Source: Pseudorasbora parva
Taxonomy: Eukaryota; Chordata; Actinopteri; Cypriniformes; Gobionidae
DNA length: 64,000 nt
Assembly (NCBI RefSeq): GCF_024679245.1
Contig: NC_090178.1
Coordinates: 24,655,703 to 24,719,702 of the forward strand
Reading direction: 5' to 3'
Below the pieces are notes generated by a model. It had not been told where the DNA came from. It made no database searches and saw only the letters and a program-made list of their open reading frames with translations. This document shows positions 11,935-22,798 of the stretch, in pieces. Within the stretch, counting starts at the first letter, position 1. Each line of letters opens with the position of its first letter. Position numbers and translations under genes: made by a program.

Positions 11935-12849
11935 CGCAGTTTGAGCTACATTAAATGTGTGAGTATGAAATTCGGTAGACACAATTAACCAATAACTACA
12001 AAAAAGACCCTGGGTGCAAAATATGAAAACCCAAAAGGAGGTCAGATGTTTAAAATTTTCTCTGCAATTTTTTGCAGTTTTTGCCATTTCCAGATGTAGT
12101 AGCTACTTTAACAAACTCCACCTAGAGATTTAATCAGATCATCATCATGTTTTCACAGTCTAATCTAAAGGCCATGGCGAGGTTAAATTGTGAAGATCTT
12201 GAGTTTTCCCTGGAGGGCGTGCCCGTGGTGGCCTGACAAATTTGTTTTGCCATGAAACAGGAAGTTGTTGTAACTCGGGCATACAATTTCCGATCTGCCC
12301 CAAACTTCACAGCTTTGATAAGAGTTCTGGCCTGAAGACATTTACATGACAATATTCAGTTACAGTCATACCGCCGCCTGTGGGCAACAGGAAAGGCCAT
12401 GTTTTACACAGTGATGAGTAGAACAACATGATATTCGGTCGATCTAGTCTTAAGTCCTTGTTGATGTTAAATTGTTAAGATCTTAAGTTTTCAATGAAGG
12501 GTGTGTCCATGGCGGCCTGTCAAAGTATTATGTTTCACCAGGACATAGGAAGCTGTTGTAAGTCAGGCATACAATGTCCGATCTGCCTCAAGCCTCACGT
12601 TTGATAAGAGTCCTGGCCTGAAGACATCTACATGCCAATATTAGTTAGTTATAGCGCCACCTGCTGGCAACAGGAAACTGCATGCTCATAAAGTGCTATT
12701 CTTAAGAAATGATTCCTTGCACATAAGGGTCAGAGCTTTGTCATTTTAAATGGTTATTGTTTAAAACAGTGTTCAGAGTTTACAGAAGGAAATTGAATAC
12801 ATTAATGTAGAATCTGATCAAATAAACCTAACAGTATCTTCCCTCCTAG

Positions 12850-12915
12850 AGATCTTCCCACAACTGATCCGACCGTTTCAACAACTTCTACAACTTCTAC
12901 ACCAAAACCTACTAT
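12850..12915 (+). CDS. Mucin-like Thr/Ser/Pro repeat exon 7
   Basis: Identical to exon 2. The donor GTAAGT opens a 7310-bp intron enlarged by the DIRS insertion. Confidence 0.73.
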
Positions 12916-13660
12916 GTAAGTCACAATCACATATGCTCAGATTTGTTTATGTGGATGGAAATAGTTGAAAGAAATCCTACATTTATTTTTATTTTATGAC
13001 GGCATGACTTTATTGTATTAAGCAATACTATTTGGGAGGCAATTCAAATGTAACGCAAATCATTTGCGAGAGCAAAAGCATTGACTTAATATTTTTCCTC
13101 ATTTTATTTTCTTTCAATTTTCTATTTTTTAATCACAATGTCACTTTAGGGGCTCTGTAGTGATCACTGACGTGACAATGAAGCGCGAATCACCTTTTGT
13201 GCATTTGACAAGATTTGAGCGAATGCAAATAGCTTATCGAGAGAACACAAATATCTTTGTGAGAGAACGCAGACGCTTTGGAAAATACTTTTTTCCTCAT
13301 ATCTCATATTTTTTTTCCACCACCATGTCCCTTTAGGGGCTCTGAAACAAAGTGTACTGAATAAAGACTGGTGGTTTAAAAGATGTGTTTGCACTCTCTC
13401 ATTGATTACATTTTGGGCCACAGGCTATTTAATACTGAGCACCGATGGTGTGAGGACCCTATTGGAATTGCTCAGCCTATTATTATTATTCTTTTCCCCA
13501 AATGAATCGCTTTTTTGAAGGCCTAAAGATAGAAAACTCATGAAACTTTGCACATGCGTAAGAAGTGGTGCAAATTTACAGCTGATATGAGTTTCAGAAT
13601 TAGACATGGCAAAATGGCTCAATAGCGCCGCCTATAAAATTTTATTTAAAAACAATAAAT

Positions 13661-14478
13661 CACTCAAAACTGAAAATTTGATGTTTTTCCCCCAGGGCAT
13701 GCAAGATGTAGGTGTGTTTGTTTCTTCAGTAGAACACAAATTAAGTTTTTTTTTTTGTTTTTTTTTAACTCCGACCATTGCCGTATAATGCATGTCAATA
13801 GTTTTTTTTTTTTTTTTTAAATTAGAGTTACTATGAGAGTAAAAAACACACAGACATAGTAATCCATATGAAACCCTGTGGCTCGCGGCGACACATTGAT
13901 GTCTTAAGACACGAAACATTCGGTCTCTGCGAGAAACAGATCAGTATTTGGGTTATTCTTTTACCTAATATCTAGTATTTCCAACGCCATTACTTCTGCC
14001 GGAGAAGATCAAAACCCTGAGCGATCATATATATAGATTCCTCATAGTGTCTGCATGGATGGCACGGATTGGTCGAATGAAGAATCTATGTAAATATATA
14101 TCTATGATCGCGCCGGATTTTTGACTTTCTCCTGCGGAAGTAATGGCGTTGGGAATACTAGATGAGATTCGTCTGATATGAGGTAAAAAAAAAAAAACAA
14201 CAACACAAATGCTGATAGGTTTCTCGTAGAAACCGAACATTTCATGTCTTAAGACATCAGTGTGTCGCCGTGAGCCACAGGGTTTAATATGGATTAGTAT
14301 GTCTGTGTTTTTTTACTCTCATAGTGACTCTCATAGAAAACATCCCATTGACATGCATTATACAGCAACGGTTGGAGCTAAAAATCTTCATTTGTGTTCT
14401 ACTGAAGAAACAAACACACTTACATCTTGCATACCTTGGGGATAAGCAGGTAATTTTTGGGTGAACTAACCCTTTAAG
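13661..14478. repeat. Fold-back element in unit 7
   Basis: Uninterrupted copy. It ends CTAACCCTTTAAG where other units have CTAACACTTTAAG. Confidence 0.8.
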
Positions 14479-14632
14479 CACCGTTCGAGCTACATTAAAT
14501 GTATGAGTACGAAATTCGGTAGACACATGTAACCAATACCTACAAAAAAGACCCTGGGTGCAAAATATGAAAACCCAAAAGGAGGTCAGATATTTAATTT
14601 ATTTTTACTCAGGATGGTGATATTGACAGAGC

Positions 14633-14790
14633 CTGGATATCCCCAATTCTTTTTAGATAAGTTATTTCCATAAGAAAAAAACATCTTTAGGGTCAGAAGT
14701 TTGTCAGACACTGACTCTAGAGGTTCAAAGGGAGTCTCAACCAGACCCTTGAGGACTATTGATAAGCCCCATGAAGGGATCTTGGTTCTT
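14633..14790 (-). pseudogene. Orphan DIRS tyrosine-recombinase fragment
   Basis: The - strand reads PFEPLESVSDKLLTLK, matching PFEPLEEVSDKFLTLK of the recombinase at about 36.3 kb, with flanking similarity (IPSWGLSIVLKGL; then a broken version of the SSLKRIGDIQS block). No terminal repeats, gag or RT accompany it. It lies in a roughly 230-bp insertion between the CAGAT and GCAATTTTTTGCAG of the normal intron, next to a 17-T run. It is an internal scrap of a DIRS element related to the 31.8-kb family but diverged. Confidence 0.75.
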
Positions 14791-14959
14791 ACGGGAGGCC
14801 TCAATCACCATTTTTTTTTTTTTTTTTGCAATTTTTTGCAGTTTTTGCCATTTCCAGACATAGTAGCTACTTTAACAAACTCCACCTAGAGATTTAATCA
14901 GATCATCATCATGTATTCACAGTCTAATCTAAAGGCGACGGCGATGTTAAATTGTGAAG

Positions 14960-15169
14960 TTCCCTTTCGTTCAGTCACTCCGACGTAACGTCAGTGACTG
15001 ACGAATGGGGGTTTCGCTTAGAAGCCTATCATCTCCGAGACTAGAAAGCGCCCAATGGCAGTGCCAATGCCATGGGCATGCGAGATTTGCATGCGTAACT
15101 CCGCCTACCCACGTGGGTATATAAGGAAGTAGCTGGCATCATCGCATTATGTTTTAATGCTTCGGAGCC
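14960..15169 (+). repeat. DIRS A left inverted terminal repeat
   Basis: Reverse-complementary to about 19319-19500. Shared landmarks include CTAGAAAGCGCCCAATGGCA, CCACGTGGGTATATAAGG and GGAGCC at the inner end. Confidence 0.88.
15118..15124 (+). promoter_or_regulatory. TATA box of DIRS A
   Basis: TATATAA inside the left ITR, just after CCACGTGGG and about 286 bp before the gag ATG. The inverted right ITR carries the same box facing the other way. Confidence 0.5.
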
Positions 15170-15403
15170 AAGGGTTACATACCTTTCACTCCTATAAGCC
15201 TTCTGAGTTAAGTCAGTTCTTCGAGACGATCAGGATCTTCCAGTCGGTGTTGGTGTTCGGCGCGTTCCAGCGGTCACATACTTCCTGCCTGCTGGTCAGA
15301 CGATTGGTTTCCAGTTGGTGTGTGGTCCCCTGGGCGCTTCGGCATCGACTGCGAGGTTAATCCTCTCACAAAAAGAGCTCACACGTGGCACGTCCTTTTC
15401 AGG

Positions 15404-15667
15404 ATGTCTCGCCCGTGTGCTTCTGGGTGTGGCCGGTCTCTACACTCTTCTGATGGGCACTCGCACTGTCTGGCATGCTTGGGCTTCCAGCATGCTCAGG
15501 CGGCGCTTGTGGATGAGTCATGTTCCCACTGCGGGAACATGGCCATCTCCGTGTTGCGGTCGAGACTCAATGATCTCCGTGCGGCCGCCGGAGTGAGAGT
15601 CCCCTCCGTCACCCCCCGATCTGACGTGTCCGCGGCCTCGGTATCACCCGGGGTGGCAGCACCCTAA
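15404..15667 (+). pseudogene. Truncated DIRS gag (87 codons)
   Basis: Starts MSRPCASGCGRSL and holds the Cys/His cluster (CLACLGFQHAQ, CSHCGNM) found at the gag start of copy B (MSYKPCVSGCGRFL). It then runs into TAA after VAAP, whereas copy B continues for several hundred residues into RT. The stop overlaps the next ATG as TAATG. The cluster suggests nucleic-acid binding; that role is inferred. Confidence 0.75.
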
Positions 15668-17655
15668 TGTGGTTAAAGAAAGAACTGACATACCCATCTC
15701 TGAGCACCCAGAGACCGGTGACGGCAGTGTGCGCCACCCCCGGGCCACGCCGCTCTCGTCCCTCTCTGTCGCCAGCCCCCTCTCAGAGCAGACCCCAGTG
15801 GAACGCGAGTCCTTCCCTGGTCTCCTCTGTCAGGGCGCAGCTGTTACCGCCGCCCCGACACCGGGCCGCTACGCCACCCGAGTCCGGGCCGGTAACGCTA
15901 CCTCGCTGCCCCACCGAGGGTACGCCGGTGCTCCGCATGACCCCGTTGGTACACTCCCTGGGAGCGTGGCTACAGCTGCCGGGACTGTCCCGCTGGGTCG
16001 CACGGACCATCCAGCTCGGCTACGCGATTCAGTTCGCGCGAGCTCCTCGCTGCTTCCGGGGTGTCCGGTACACCATGGTGGGGTCCAATGCCCCAGTCAT
16101 GCGTGCGGAGATCGCGACCCTACTGGCGAAGGGCGCGGTCGAGCTCGTCCCTCCAGCCAAGATGAAGTCCGGCTTTTACAGCCCTTACTTCATTGTACCG
16201 AAGAAATACGGTGGGTTACGACCGATCCTGGACCTTCGCGTCCTGAACCGATCCCTGTACAGGCTTCCGTTCAGGATGTTGACTGCGAAACGCCTTTTCG
16301 AATGCGTTCATCCATGCGATTGGTTTGCAGCGATCGACCTGAAGGACGCGTACTTCCATGTGTCCATCCTTCCGCGACACAGACCGTTCTTACGGTTTGC
16401 GTTCGAAGGGCGGGCATATCAGTATGCCGTACTACCATTCGGGCTAGCTCTGTCCCCTCGCGTCTTCACGAAGATTGTCGAGGCAGCCCTTGTGCCACTC
16501 AGGCAACAAGGGGTTCGCATCCTGAACTATCTCGACGACTGGCTCATACTGGGCCACTCTCGGGACCGGGTCTGCGAACACAGAGACCTGGTTCTCCACC
16601 ACTTAGCTCGTTTGGGCCTTCGGGTCAACTGGGAGAAGAGCAAACTCTGCCCAGTGCAGAGGATCTCTTTTCTCGGTATGGAGATCGACTCGGTCGCCAT
16701 GTGTGCGCAGCTTACCGGCGTGCGCGCGCAGTCACTGCTGACTTGCTTCAGGCAGATAGAGAGCAAGAGTGCGGTTCCACTGAAACTGTTTCAGAGGCTC
16801 CTGGGGCATATGGCATCTGCAGCCGCGGTGACGCCGCTCGGATTGCTTCATGTTTTTGTGTCAACAGATGCGTCCACCACGGGATGGGGTGCCATGTGCA
16901 ATGGACATGCAGCCGCCGGCTCTTGGTCAGAGAGCCAGAGCCGCCTGCATATCAATTGCCTCGAGTTGCTGGCAGTACGGTTCGCCCTGCACCGCTTCCG
17001 AGCGTTGCTGAAGGGTCAACACGTACTAGTCAGATCGGACAACACGGCCGTAGTAGCGTACATCAACCACCAGGGCGGTCTACGCTCCCGCCGCATGTCT
17101 CAACTCGCCCGCCATCTCGTTTTATGGAGACAGAAGCGCCTGAGGTCCCTTCGTGCTGTCCATATCCCGGGGATCCTGAACCGTGCAGCCGACGAGCTCT
17201 CACGGTTTCAGCCAATTCCTGGGGAGTGGAGACTCCATCCCCAGTCGGTCCAGCTGATTTGGGATCAGTTCGGGGACGCACAGGTAGATCTGTTTGCCTC
17301 CCACGACTCGTCCCACTGCAGCCTGTACTATTCCCTGACCGAGGGCACGCTCGGCACGGATGCACTGGCGCACAGCTGGCCGCAGGGCCTACGCAAGTAT
17401 GCGTTTCCCCCAGTGAGCCTTCTTGCACGTGTTCTGTGCAAGGTCAGGGAGGACAAGGAGCAGGTCATCTTGGTCGCCCCGTACTGGCACGGCCGGACCT
17501 GGTTCCCAGAACTAGTTCTCCTTGCGACATCCCCTCCCTGGCCGATTCCTCTGAGACAGGATCTACTCTCTCAGAGACGGGGCACCCTGTGGCACCCGCT
17601 TCCCGATCTTTGGAACCTCCACGTGTGGCTCCTGGACGGGACGCGGCAGGTTTGA
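15667..17655 (+). CDS. DIRS reverse transcriptase-RNase H
   Basis: 662 codons. RT motifs: FYSPYFIVPKK then LRPILDLRVLN, IDLKDAYFHVSILP, YQYAVLPFGLALSPR and the catalytic YLDD at about residues 288-291. RNase H follows: STDAS with its Asp near residue 401, HINCLELLAV, RSDNTAVVAYINHQGG. Then comes VDLFAS...KYAFPPVSLL...VAPYW, the tail typical of DIRS polyproteins, where a methyltransferase-like domain has been described in the family. Compared with copy B an in-frame gap of about 55 residues joins GLLH directly to the RNase H start, deleting the connection region. The frame is otherwise open. The start is uncertain: the ATG lies in TAATG right after the gag stop, but the natural product may be a gag-pol fusion. 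Confidence 0.85.
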   Translation: MWLKKELTYPSLSTQRPVTAVCATPGPRRSRPSLSPAPSQSRPQWNASPSLVSSVRAQLLPPPRHRAATPPESGPVTLPRCPTEGTPVLRMTPLVHSLGAWLQLPGLSRWVARTIQLGYAIQFARAPRCFRGVRYTMVGSNAPVMRAEIATLLAKGAVELVPPAKMKSGFYSPYFIVPKKYGGLRPILDLRVLNRSLYRLPFRMLTAKRLFECVHPCDWFAAIDLKDAYFHVSILPRHRPFLRFAFEGRAYQYAVLPFGLALSPRVFTKIVEAALVPLRQQGVRILNYLDDWLILGHSRDRVCEHRDLVLHHLARLGLRVNWEKSKLCPVQRISFLGMEIDSVAMCAQLTGVRAQSLLTCFRQIESKSAVPLKLFQRLLGHMASAAAVTPLGLLHVFVSTDASTTGWGAMCNGHAAAGSWSESQSRLHINCLELLAVRFALHRFRALLKGQHVLVRSDNTAVVAYINHQGGLRSRRMSQLARHLVLWRQKRLRSLRAVHIPGILNRAADELSRFQPIPGEWRLHPQSVQLIWDQFGDAQVDLFASHDSSHCSLYYSLTEGTLGTDALAHSWPQGLRKYAFPPVSLLARVLCKVREDKEQVILVAPYWHGRTWFPELVLLATSPPWPIPLRQDLLSQRRGTLWHPLPDLWNLHVWLLDGTRQV

Positions 17656-18650
17656 GTACCCTACCACCTCCGGTGGTGGCTACCATCACTTCCGCTCAGG
17701 CCGAGTCCACGAGACAGGCCTATGCGTTGAAGTGGAACCTCTTCGTCAATTGGTGCTCTTCTCGCCAAGAAGACCCCTGGAATTGCCAGATCGGGTCTGT
17801 GCTCTCTTTCCTCCAGGAAGGGTTGGATCGAAGGCTGTCTCCATCCACCCTGAAGGTTTATGTGGCCGCTATCGCCGCCTACCATGACCTCTTGGATGGG
17901 AAAACGGTAAGTAAGCACGACCTGGTCATCAGGTTCCTGAGGGGTGCGAGGAGACTACATCCTCCTCGTGCTCCTCTCGTACACTCTTGGGACCTCTCAG
18001 TAGTTCTAAGTGCTCTGCAGAGGGCCTCATTTGAGCCTTTGCGGTCAGTAGATGTTAAGTTCTTGTCTATGAAGACAGCGCTCCTGACCGCATTGGCCTC
18101 CATCAAGAGGGTAGGGGACCTGCAGGCATTTTCGGTTGACGAAGCGTGCCTGGAATTCGGGCCGGCTGACTCTCACGTGATCCTGAGACCCCGGCCTGGA
18201 TATGTGCCCAAGGTTCCCACCACTCCGTTCAGAGACCAGGTGGTGAACCTGCAAGCGCTGCATTTGGAGGAGGCAGACCCAGCCTTGGCATTGCTCTGTC
18301 CAGTACGCGCCCTTCGCGCTTACGTAGACAGGACGCAGTGTTTCAGGACCTCAGACCAGCTCTTTGTCTGTTATGGTGGGAAGCTGAAAGGGAAGGCTCT
18401 CTCAAAGCAAAGGCTGTCTCACTGGATAGTGGACACCATTGTTTTGGCTTACCAGCAGCAGGGACACCTTGGGGTCAGGGCCCACTCCACTCGGAGCGTG
18501 GCCTCCTCTTGGGCTTTAGCACATGGCGCTCCGCTGACAGACATCTGCAGAGCTGCAGGCTGGGTGACACCAAACACATTCGCCAGGTTTTATAACCTCC
18601 GAGTGGAGCCTGTATCCGACTATGTACTCGCCTCTACTAGTGGCCGGTAA
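17589..18650 (+). CDS. DIRS tyrosine recombinase
   Basis: 353 codons in a different frame from RT, overlapping its end by 67 nt. An N-terminal SAM-like region (AESTRQAYALKWNLFVNWC; LSPSTLKVYVAAIAAYH) precedes the catalytic domain: Arg in SIKRVGDL (about residue 174), HSTR (299-302), then GW and the nucleophile Tyr in FARFYNL (about 335). These are the R-H-x-x-R-Y residues of phage-type tyrosine recombinases, which integrate the DIRS circle. The position homologous to the ATG of copy B is GTG here, so the start is placed by homology and initiation may be lost. Confidence 0.83.
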   Translation: MAPASRSLEPPRVAPGRDAAGLSTLPPPVVATITSAQAESTRQAYALKWNLFVNWCSSRQEDPWNCQIGSVLSFLQEGLDRRLSPSTLKVYVAAIAAYHDLLDGKTVSKHDLVIRFLRGARRLHPPRAPLVHSWDLSVVLSALQRASFEPLRSVDVKFLSMKTALLTALASIKRVGDLQAFSVDEACLEFGPADSHVILRPRPGYVPKVPTTPFRDQVVNLQALHLEEADPALALLCPVRALRAYVDRTQCFRTSDQLFVCYGGKLKGKALSKQRLSHWIVDTIVLAYQQQGHLGVRAHSTRSVASSWALAHGAPLTDICRAAGWVTPNTFARFYNLRVEPVSDYVLASTSGR

Positions 18651-19167
18651 TGGATTGGCTCAGGTGTCTTCGCTTGCTCGCCATTTCACTCCACGGACTG
18701 GATACGTGCGATATTTTTCTCAGGTGAGCTCCCCGAGAGCCCTGAGCTCCTCCAGCACTGTCGACGCCGACGCCAGTAAGTCTGCCGTTAGCCCAGACAC
18801 TCGTGTCCGGCCAGGTGCCCCATGTGCATGGTTCCCCTCTGGCGACCCCCACATGTGTATTTCCACCGTAAGCCTCCCTGAGCGGGTGTATTCCCTTGGC
18901 AACCTTGCCACCCCCTGGGGTTAAAAATCCACCTGCAGCTGGTACCCCAGTGATCTTCCGTATGCAGCCCCCCGGGGTCATACGTGTATTCCTAAGTCCT
19001 CCCTACGGGTAGGCATCTTGGCGCATATCTCCTCCTGGAATATGCCTCCTAGTGTATCTTGGTATTCCTGCGTTAAGTAGAGCCCTTTGACCGTCCTAAC
19101 TTGCATTAGGGTTCTCACGCTTGCGCAGGGCACTGGAAGACAGCCGAGTGGCGTTATTGCATTGGGA

Positions 19168-19273
19168 CCCCCATTCGTCAGTCACTGACGTTACGTCGGA
19201 GTGACTGAACGAAAGGGAACGTCTCGGTTACGTATGTAACCCTCGTTCCCTGAGAAGGGAACGGAGACGTAAC
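19168..19273. repeat. DIRS A internal complementary region
   Basis: Contains the reverse complement of the element's outer left end (CGAACGAAAGGGAA) joined through one C at 19220 to the reverse complement of the outer right end (GTCTCGGTTACGTATGTAACC). This is the template by which DIRS elements rebuild both ends as a circle. Confidence 0.9.
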
Positions 19274-19318
19274 ATCCTGTTGCCACATCCGCTGTACCGC
19301 TGGAACGGAGTTCAACTT

Positions 19319-19552
19319 GGCTCCTCAGCAGGTAAAACAAAATGCGATGATCCCAGCTACTTCCTTATATACCCACGTGGGTAGGCGGAGTTACGGATGC
19401 AAATCTCGCATGCCCATGGCATTGGCACTGCCATTGGGCGCTTTCTAGTCTCGGAGATGATAGGCTTCTAAGTGAAACCCCCATTCGTCAGTCACTGACG
19501 TTACATCTCCGTTCCCTCCTCAGGGAACGAGGGTTACATACGTAACCGAGAC
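19319..19552 (-). repeat. DIRS A right inverted terminal repeat plus terminal extension
   Basis: Inverted copy of 14960-15169 followed by a right-end extension with a GTTCCCTCCTCAGGGAAC hairpin and the near-palindrome GGTTACATACGTAACC. Confidence 0.88.
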
Positions 19553-20225
19553 GATCTTGAGTTTTCCCTGGAGGGTGTGCCCGTGGCGGCCTGACAAAGT
19601 TGTTTTGCCATGAAACAGGAAGTTGTTGTAACTCGGGCATACAATTTCCGATCTGCCCCAAACTTCACAGCTTTGATAAGAGTTCTGGCCTGAAGACATT
19701 TACATGACAATATTCAGTTACAGTCATAGCGCCGCCTGTGGGCAACAGGAAAGACCATGTTTTACACAGTGATAAGTAGAACAACATGATATTCGGTCGA
19801 TCTAGTCTTAAGCCCTTGTTGATGTTAAATTGTTAAGATCTTAAGTTTTCAATGAAGAGTGTGTCCGTGGCGGCCTGTCAAAGTATTATGTTTCACCAGG
19901 ACATAGGAAGCTGTTGTAAGTCAGGCATACAATGCCCGATCTTCCTCAAGCCTCACGTTTGATAAGAGTCCTGGCCTGAAGACATCTACATGCCAATATT
20001 AGTTAGTTATAGCGCCACCTGCTGGCAACAGGAAACTGCATGCTTTACACTGTAATCAAGTTCATAAAGTTCTATTCTTAAGAAATGATTCCTTGCACAT
20101 AAGGGTCAGAGCTTTGTCATTTTAAATGGTTATTGTTTAAAACAGTGTTCAGAGTTTACACAAGGAAATTGAATACATTAATGTGGAATCTGATCAAATA
20201 AACCTAACAGTTTTTTCCCTCCTAG

Positions 20226-20291
20226 AGTTCTTCCCACAACTGATCCGACCGTTTCAACAACTTCTACAACTTCTACACCAAAACCTACTAT
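20226..20291 (+). CDS. Mucin-like Thr/Ser/Pro repeat exon 8 (Asp to Val)
   Basis: One substitution, GAT to GTT at the first full codon, giving VLPTTDP. The same change occurs in exon 13. Donor GTAAGT, phase 2 kept. Confidence 0.73.
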
Positions 20292-21032
20292 GTAAGTCAC
20301 AATTACATATGCTCAGATTTGTTTATGTGGATGGAAATAGTTGAAAGAAATCCTACATTTATTTTTATTTTATGACGGCATGACTTTATTGTATTAAGCA
20401 ATACTATTTGGGAGGCAATTCAAATGTAACGCAAATCATTTGCGAGAGCAAAAGCATTGACTTAATATTTTTCCCCATTTTATTTTCTTCAATCTTCTAT
20501 TTTTCCATCACAATGTCACTTTAGGGGCTCTGTAAAGATCACTGACGTGACAATGAAGCGCAAAGCACCTTTTTTGCATTTGACAAGATTTGAGCGAATG
20601 CAAATAGCTTATCGAGAGAACATAAATATCTTTGTGAGAGAACGCAGACGCTTTGGAAAATACTTTTCCCCTCATATTTCATATTTTTTTTCCACCAACA
20701 TGACCCTTTAGGGGCTCTGAAACAAAGTGTACTGAATAAAGACTGGTGGTTAAAAAGATGTTTTTGCACTCTCTCATTGATTACATTTTGGGCCACAGGC
20801 TATTTAATACTGAGCACCGATGGTGTGAGGACCCTATTGGAATTGCTCAGCCTATTATTATTCTTTTCCCCAAATTAATCGCTTTTTTGAAGGCCTAAAG
20901 ATAGAAAACTCATGGAACTTTGCACATGCGTAAGAAGTGGTGCAAATTTACGGCTGATATGAGTTTCAGAATTAGACATGGCAAAATGGCTCAATAGCGC
21001 CGCCTATAACATTTTATTTAAAAACAAAAAAT

Positions 21033-21817
21033 CACTCAACTGAAAATTTGATGTTTTTCCCCCAGGGCATGCAAGATGTAGGTGTGTTTGTTTCTTCAGT
21101 AGAACACAAATTAAGTTTTTTTTTTTTTTTTACTCCGACCATTGCCGTATAATGCATGTCAATAGTTTTTTTTTTTTAATTAGAGTTACTATGAGAGTAA
21201 AAAACACACAGACATAGTAATCCATATGAAACCCTGTGGCTCGCGGCGACACATTGATGTCTTAAGACACGAAAAATGCGGTTTCTGCGAGAAACCGATC
21301 AGTATTTGGGTTATTTTTTTACCTAATATCTAGTATTTCCAACACCGTTACTTCCGCCGGAGAAGATCAAAACCCTGCGCGATCATATATATAGATTCCT
21401 TATAGTGTCTGCATGGATGGCACGGATTGGTCAAATGATGAATCTATGTAAATATATATCTATGATCGGGCCAGATTTTTGACTTTCTCCTGCGGAAGTA
21501 ATGGCGTTGGGAATAGTAGATGAGATTCGTCTGATATGAGGTTAAAAAAAAACAACAACACAAATGCTGATAGGTTTCTCGTAGAAACCGAACATTTCGT
21601 GTCTTTCCGTGAGCCACAGGGTTTAATATGGGTTAGTATGTCTGTGTTTTTTTACTCTCATAGTGACTCTCATAGAAAACATCTCATTGACATGCATTAT
21701 ACAGCAACGGTTGGAGCTAAAAATCTTAATTTGTGTTCTACTGAAGAAACAAACACACTTACATCTTGCATACCCTGGGGATAAGCAGGTCATTTTTGGG
21801 TGAACTAACACTTTAAG
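21033..21817. repeat. Fold-back element in unit 8
   Basis: Full copy with a short poly-T. Confidence 0.8.
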
Positions 21818-22732
21818 CGCCGTTCGAGCTACATTAAATGTATGAGTATGAAATTCGGTAGACACAATTAACCAATACCTACAAAAAAGAGCCTGGGTGC
21901 AAAATATGAAAACCCAAAAGGAGGTCAGATGTTTTAAATTTTCTCTGCAATTTTTTGCAGTTTTTGCCATTTCCAGACGTAGTAGCTACTTTAACAAACT
22001 CCACCTAGAGATTTAATCAGATCATCATCATGTTTTCACAGTCTAATCTAAAGGCCATGGCGAGGTTAAATTGTGAAGATCTTGAGTTTTCCCTGGAGGG
22101 CGTGCCCGTGGTGGCCTGACAAATTTGTTTTGCCATGAAACAGGAAGTTGTTTTAACTCGGGCATACAATTTCCGATCTGCCCCAAACTTCACAGCTTTG
22201 ATAAGAGTTCTGGCCTGAAGACATTTACATGACAATATTCAGTTACAGTCATAGCGCCGCCTGTGGGCAACAGGAAAGGCCATGTTTTACACAGTGATGA
22301 GTAGAACAACATGATATTCAGTCGATCTAGTCTTAAGCCCTTGTTGATGTTAAATTATTAAGATCTTAAGTTTTCAATGAAGGGTGTGTCCATGGCGGCC
22401 TGTCAAAGTATTATGTTTCACCAGGACATAGGAAGCTGTTGTAAGTCAGGCATACAATGTCCGATCTGCCTCAAGCCTCACGTTTGATAAGAGTCCTGAC
22501 CTGAAGACATCTACATGCCAATATTAGTTAGTTATAGCGCCACCTGCTGGCAACATGAAACTGCATGCTCATAAAGTGCTATTCTTAAGAAATGATTCCT
22601 TGCACATAAGGGTCAGAGCTTTGTCATTTTAAATGGTTATTGTTTAAAACAGTGTTCAGAGTTTACAAAAGGAAATTGAATACATTAATGTAGAATCTGA
22701 TCAAATAAACCTAACAGTATCTTCCCTCCTAG

Positions 22733-22798
22733 AGATCTTCCCACAACTGATCTGACCGTTTCAACAACTTCTACAACTTCTACACCAAAACCTACTAT
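22733..22798 (+). CDS. Mucin-like Thr/Ser/Pro repeat exon 9 (Pro to Leu)
   Basis: One substitution, CCG to CTG, giving DLPTTDLTVS. Shared with exon 10. Its donor opens an 8569-bp intron. Confidence 0.73.

Larger units (their letters stand above)
10331..12849 (+). repeat. Array unit 6 (2519 bp, uninterrupted)
   Basis: Last transposon-free unit of the left block. The poly-T has shrunk to about 20. No other feature seen. Confidence 0.92.
14960..19552 (+). mobile_element. DIRS retrotransposon A (family 1), 4.6 kb, internally deleted
   Basis: It begins TTCCCTTTCGTTCAG and ends TACGTAACCGAGAC. The host reads GTGAAG before and GATCTTGAG after, while an empty unit reads GTGAAGATCTTGAG, so there is no target duplication apart from one G. 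Order: left ITR with TATA, short gag remnant, RT-RNase H, overlapping tyrosine recombinase, about 0.5 kb non-coding (18651-19167), internal complementary region, right ITR. This is classic DIRS architecture (reverse transcription to a circle, then recombinase integration). Compared with copy B it has lost most of gag and about 55 residues between RT and RNase H, so it is probably non-autonomous. Confidence 0.92.
12850..20225 (+). repeat. Array unit 7, interrupted by a DIRS element and a recombinase fragment
   Basis: Without the DIRS insertion (14960-19552) the unit is about 2783 bp. The excess of roughly 260 bp is mostly an inserted segment at about 14594-14825 holding a DIRS recombinase fragment. 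This unit keeps a fuller right fold-back arm (AAGACATCAGTGTGTCGCC near 14248), so it may be closer to the ancestral fold-back than the others. Confidence 0.88.
20226..22732 (+). repeat. Array unit 8 (2507 bp, uninterrupted)
   Basis: A more diverged unit: changed acceptor tract (ACAGTTTTTTCCCTCCTAG), ACATGACCCTTTAGG for CCATGTCCCTTTAGG, and GATTACATTTTGGGCC for the T-run. Units 9 and 11-13 share the GATTACATTTTGGGCC version, which separates right-hand from left-hand units. Confidence 0.9.

Noticed and set aside
15669..17580. Long second open frame under the RT of DIRS A, B and C
   Set aside because: It is the recombinase frame extended upstream over RT. Its residues there are Arg/Ser/Pro-rich shadow translation of RT codons, so only the part after the RT overlap is annotated.
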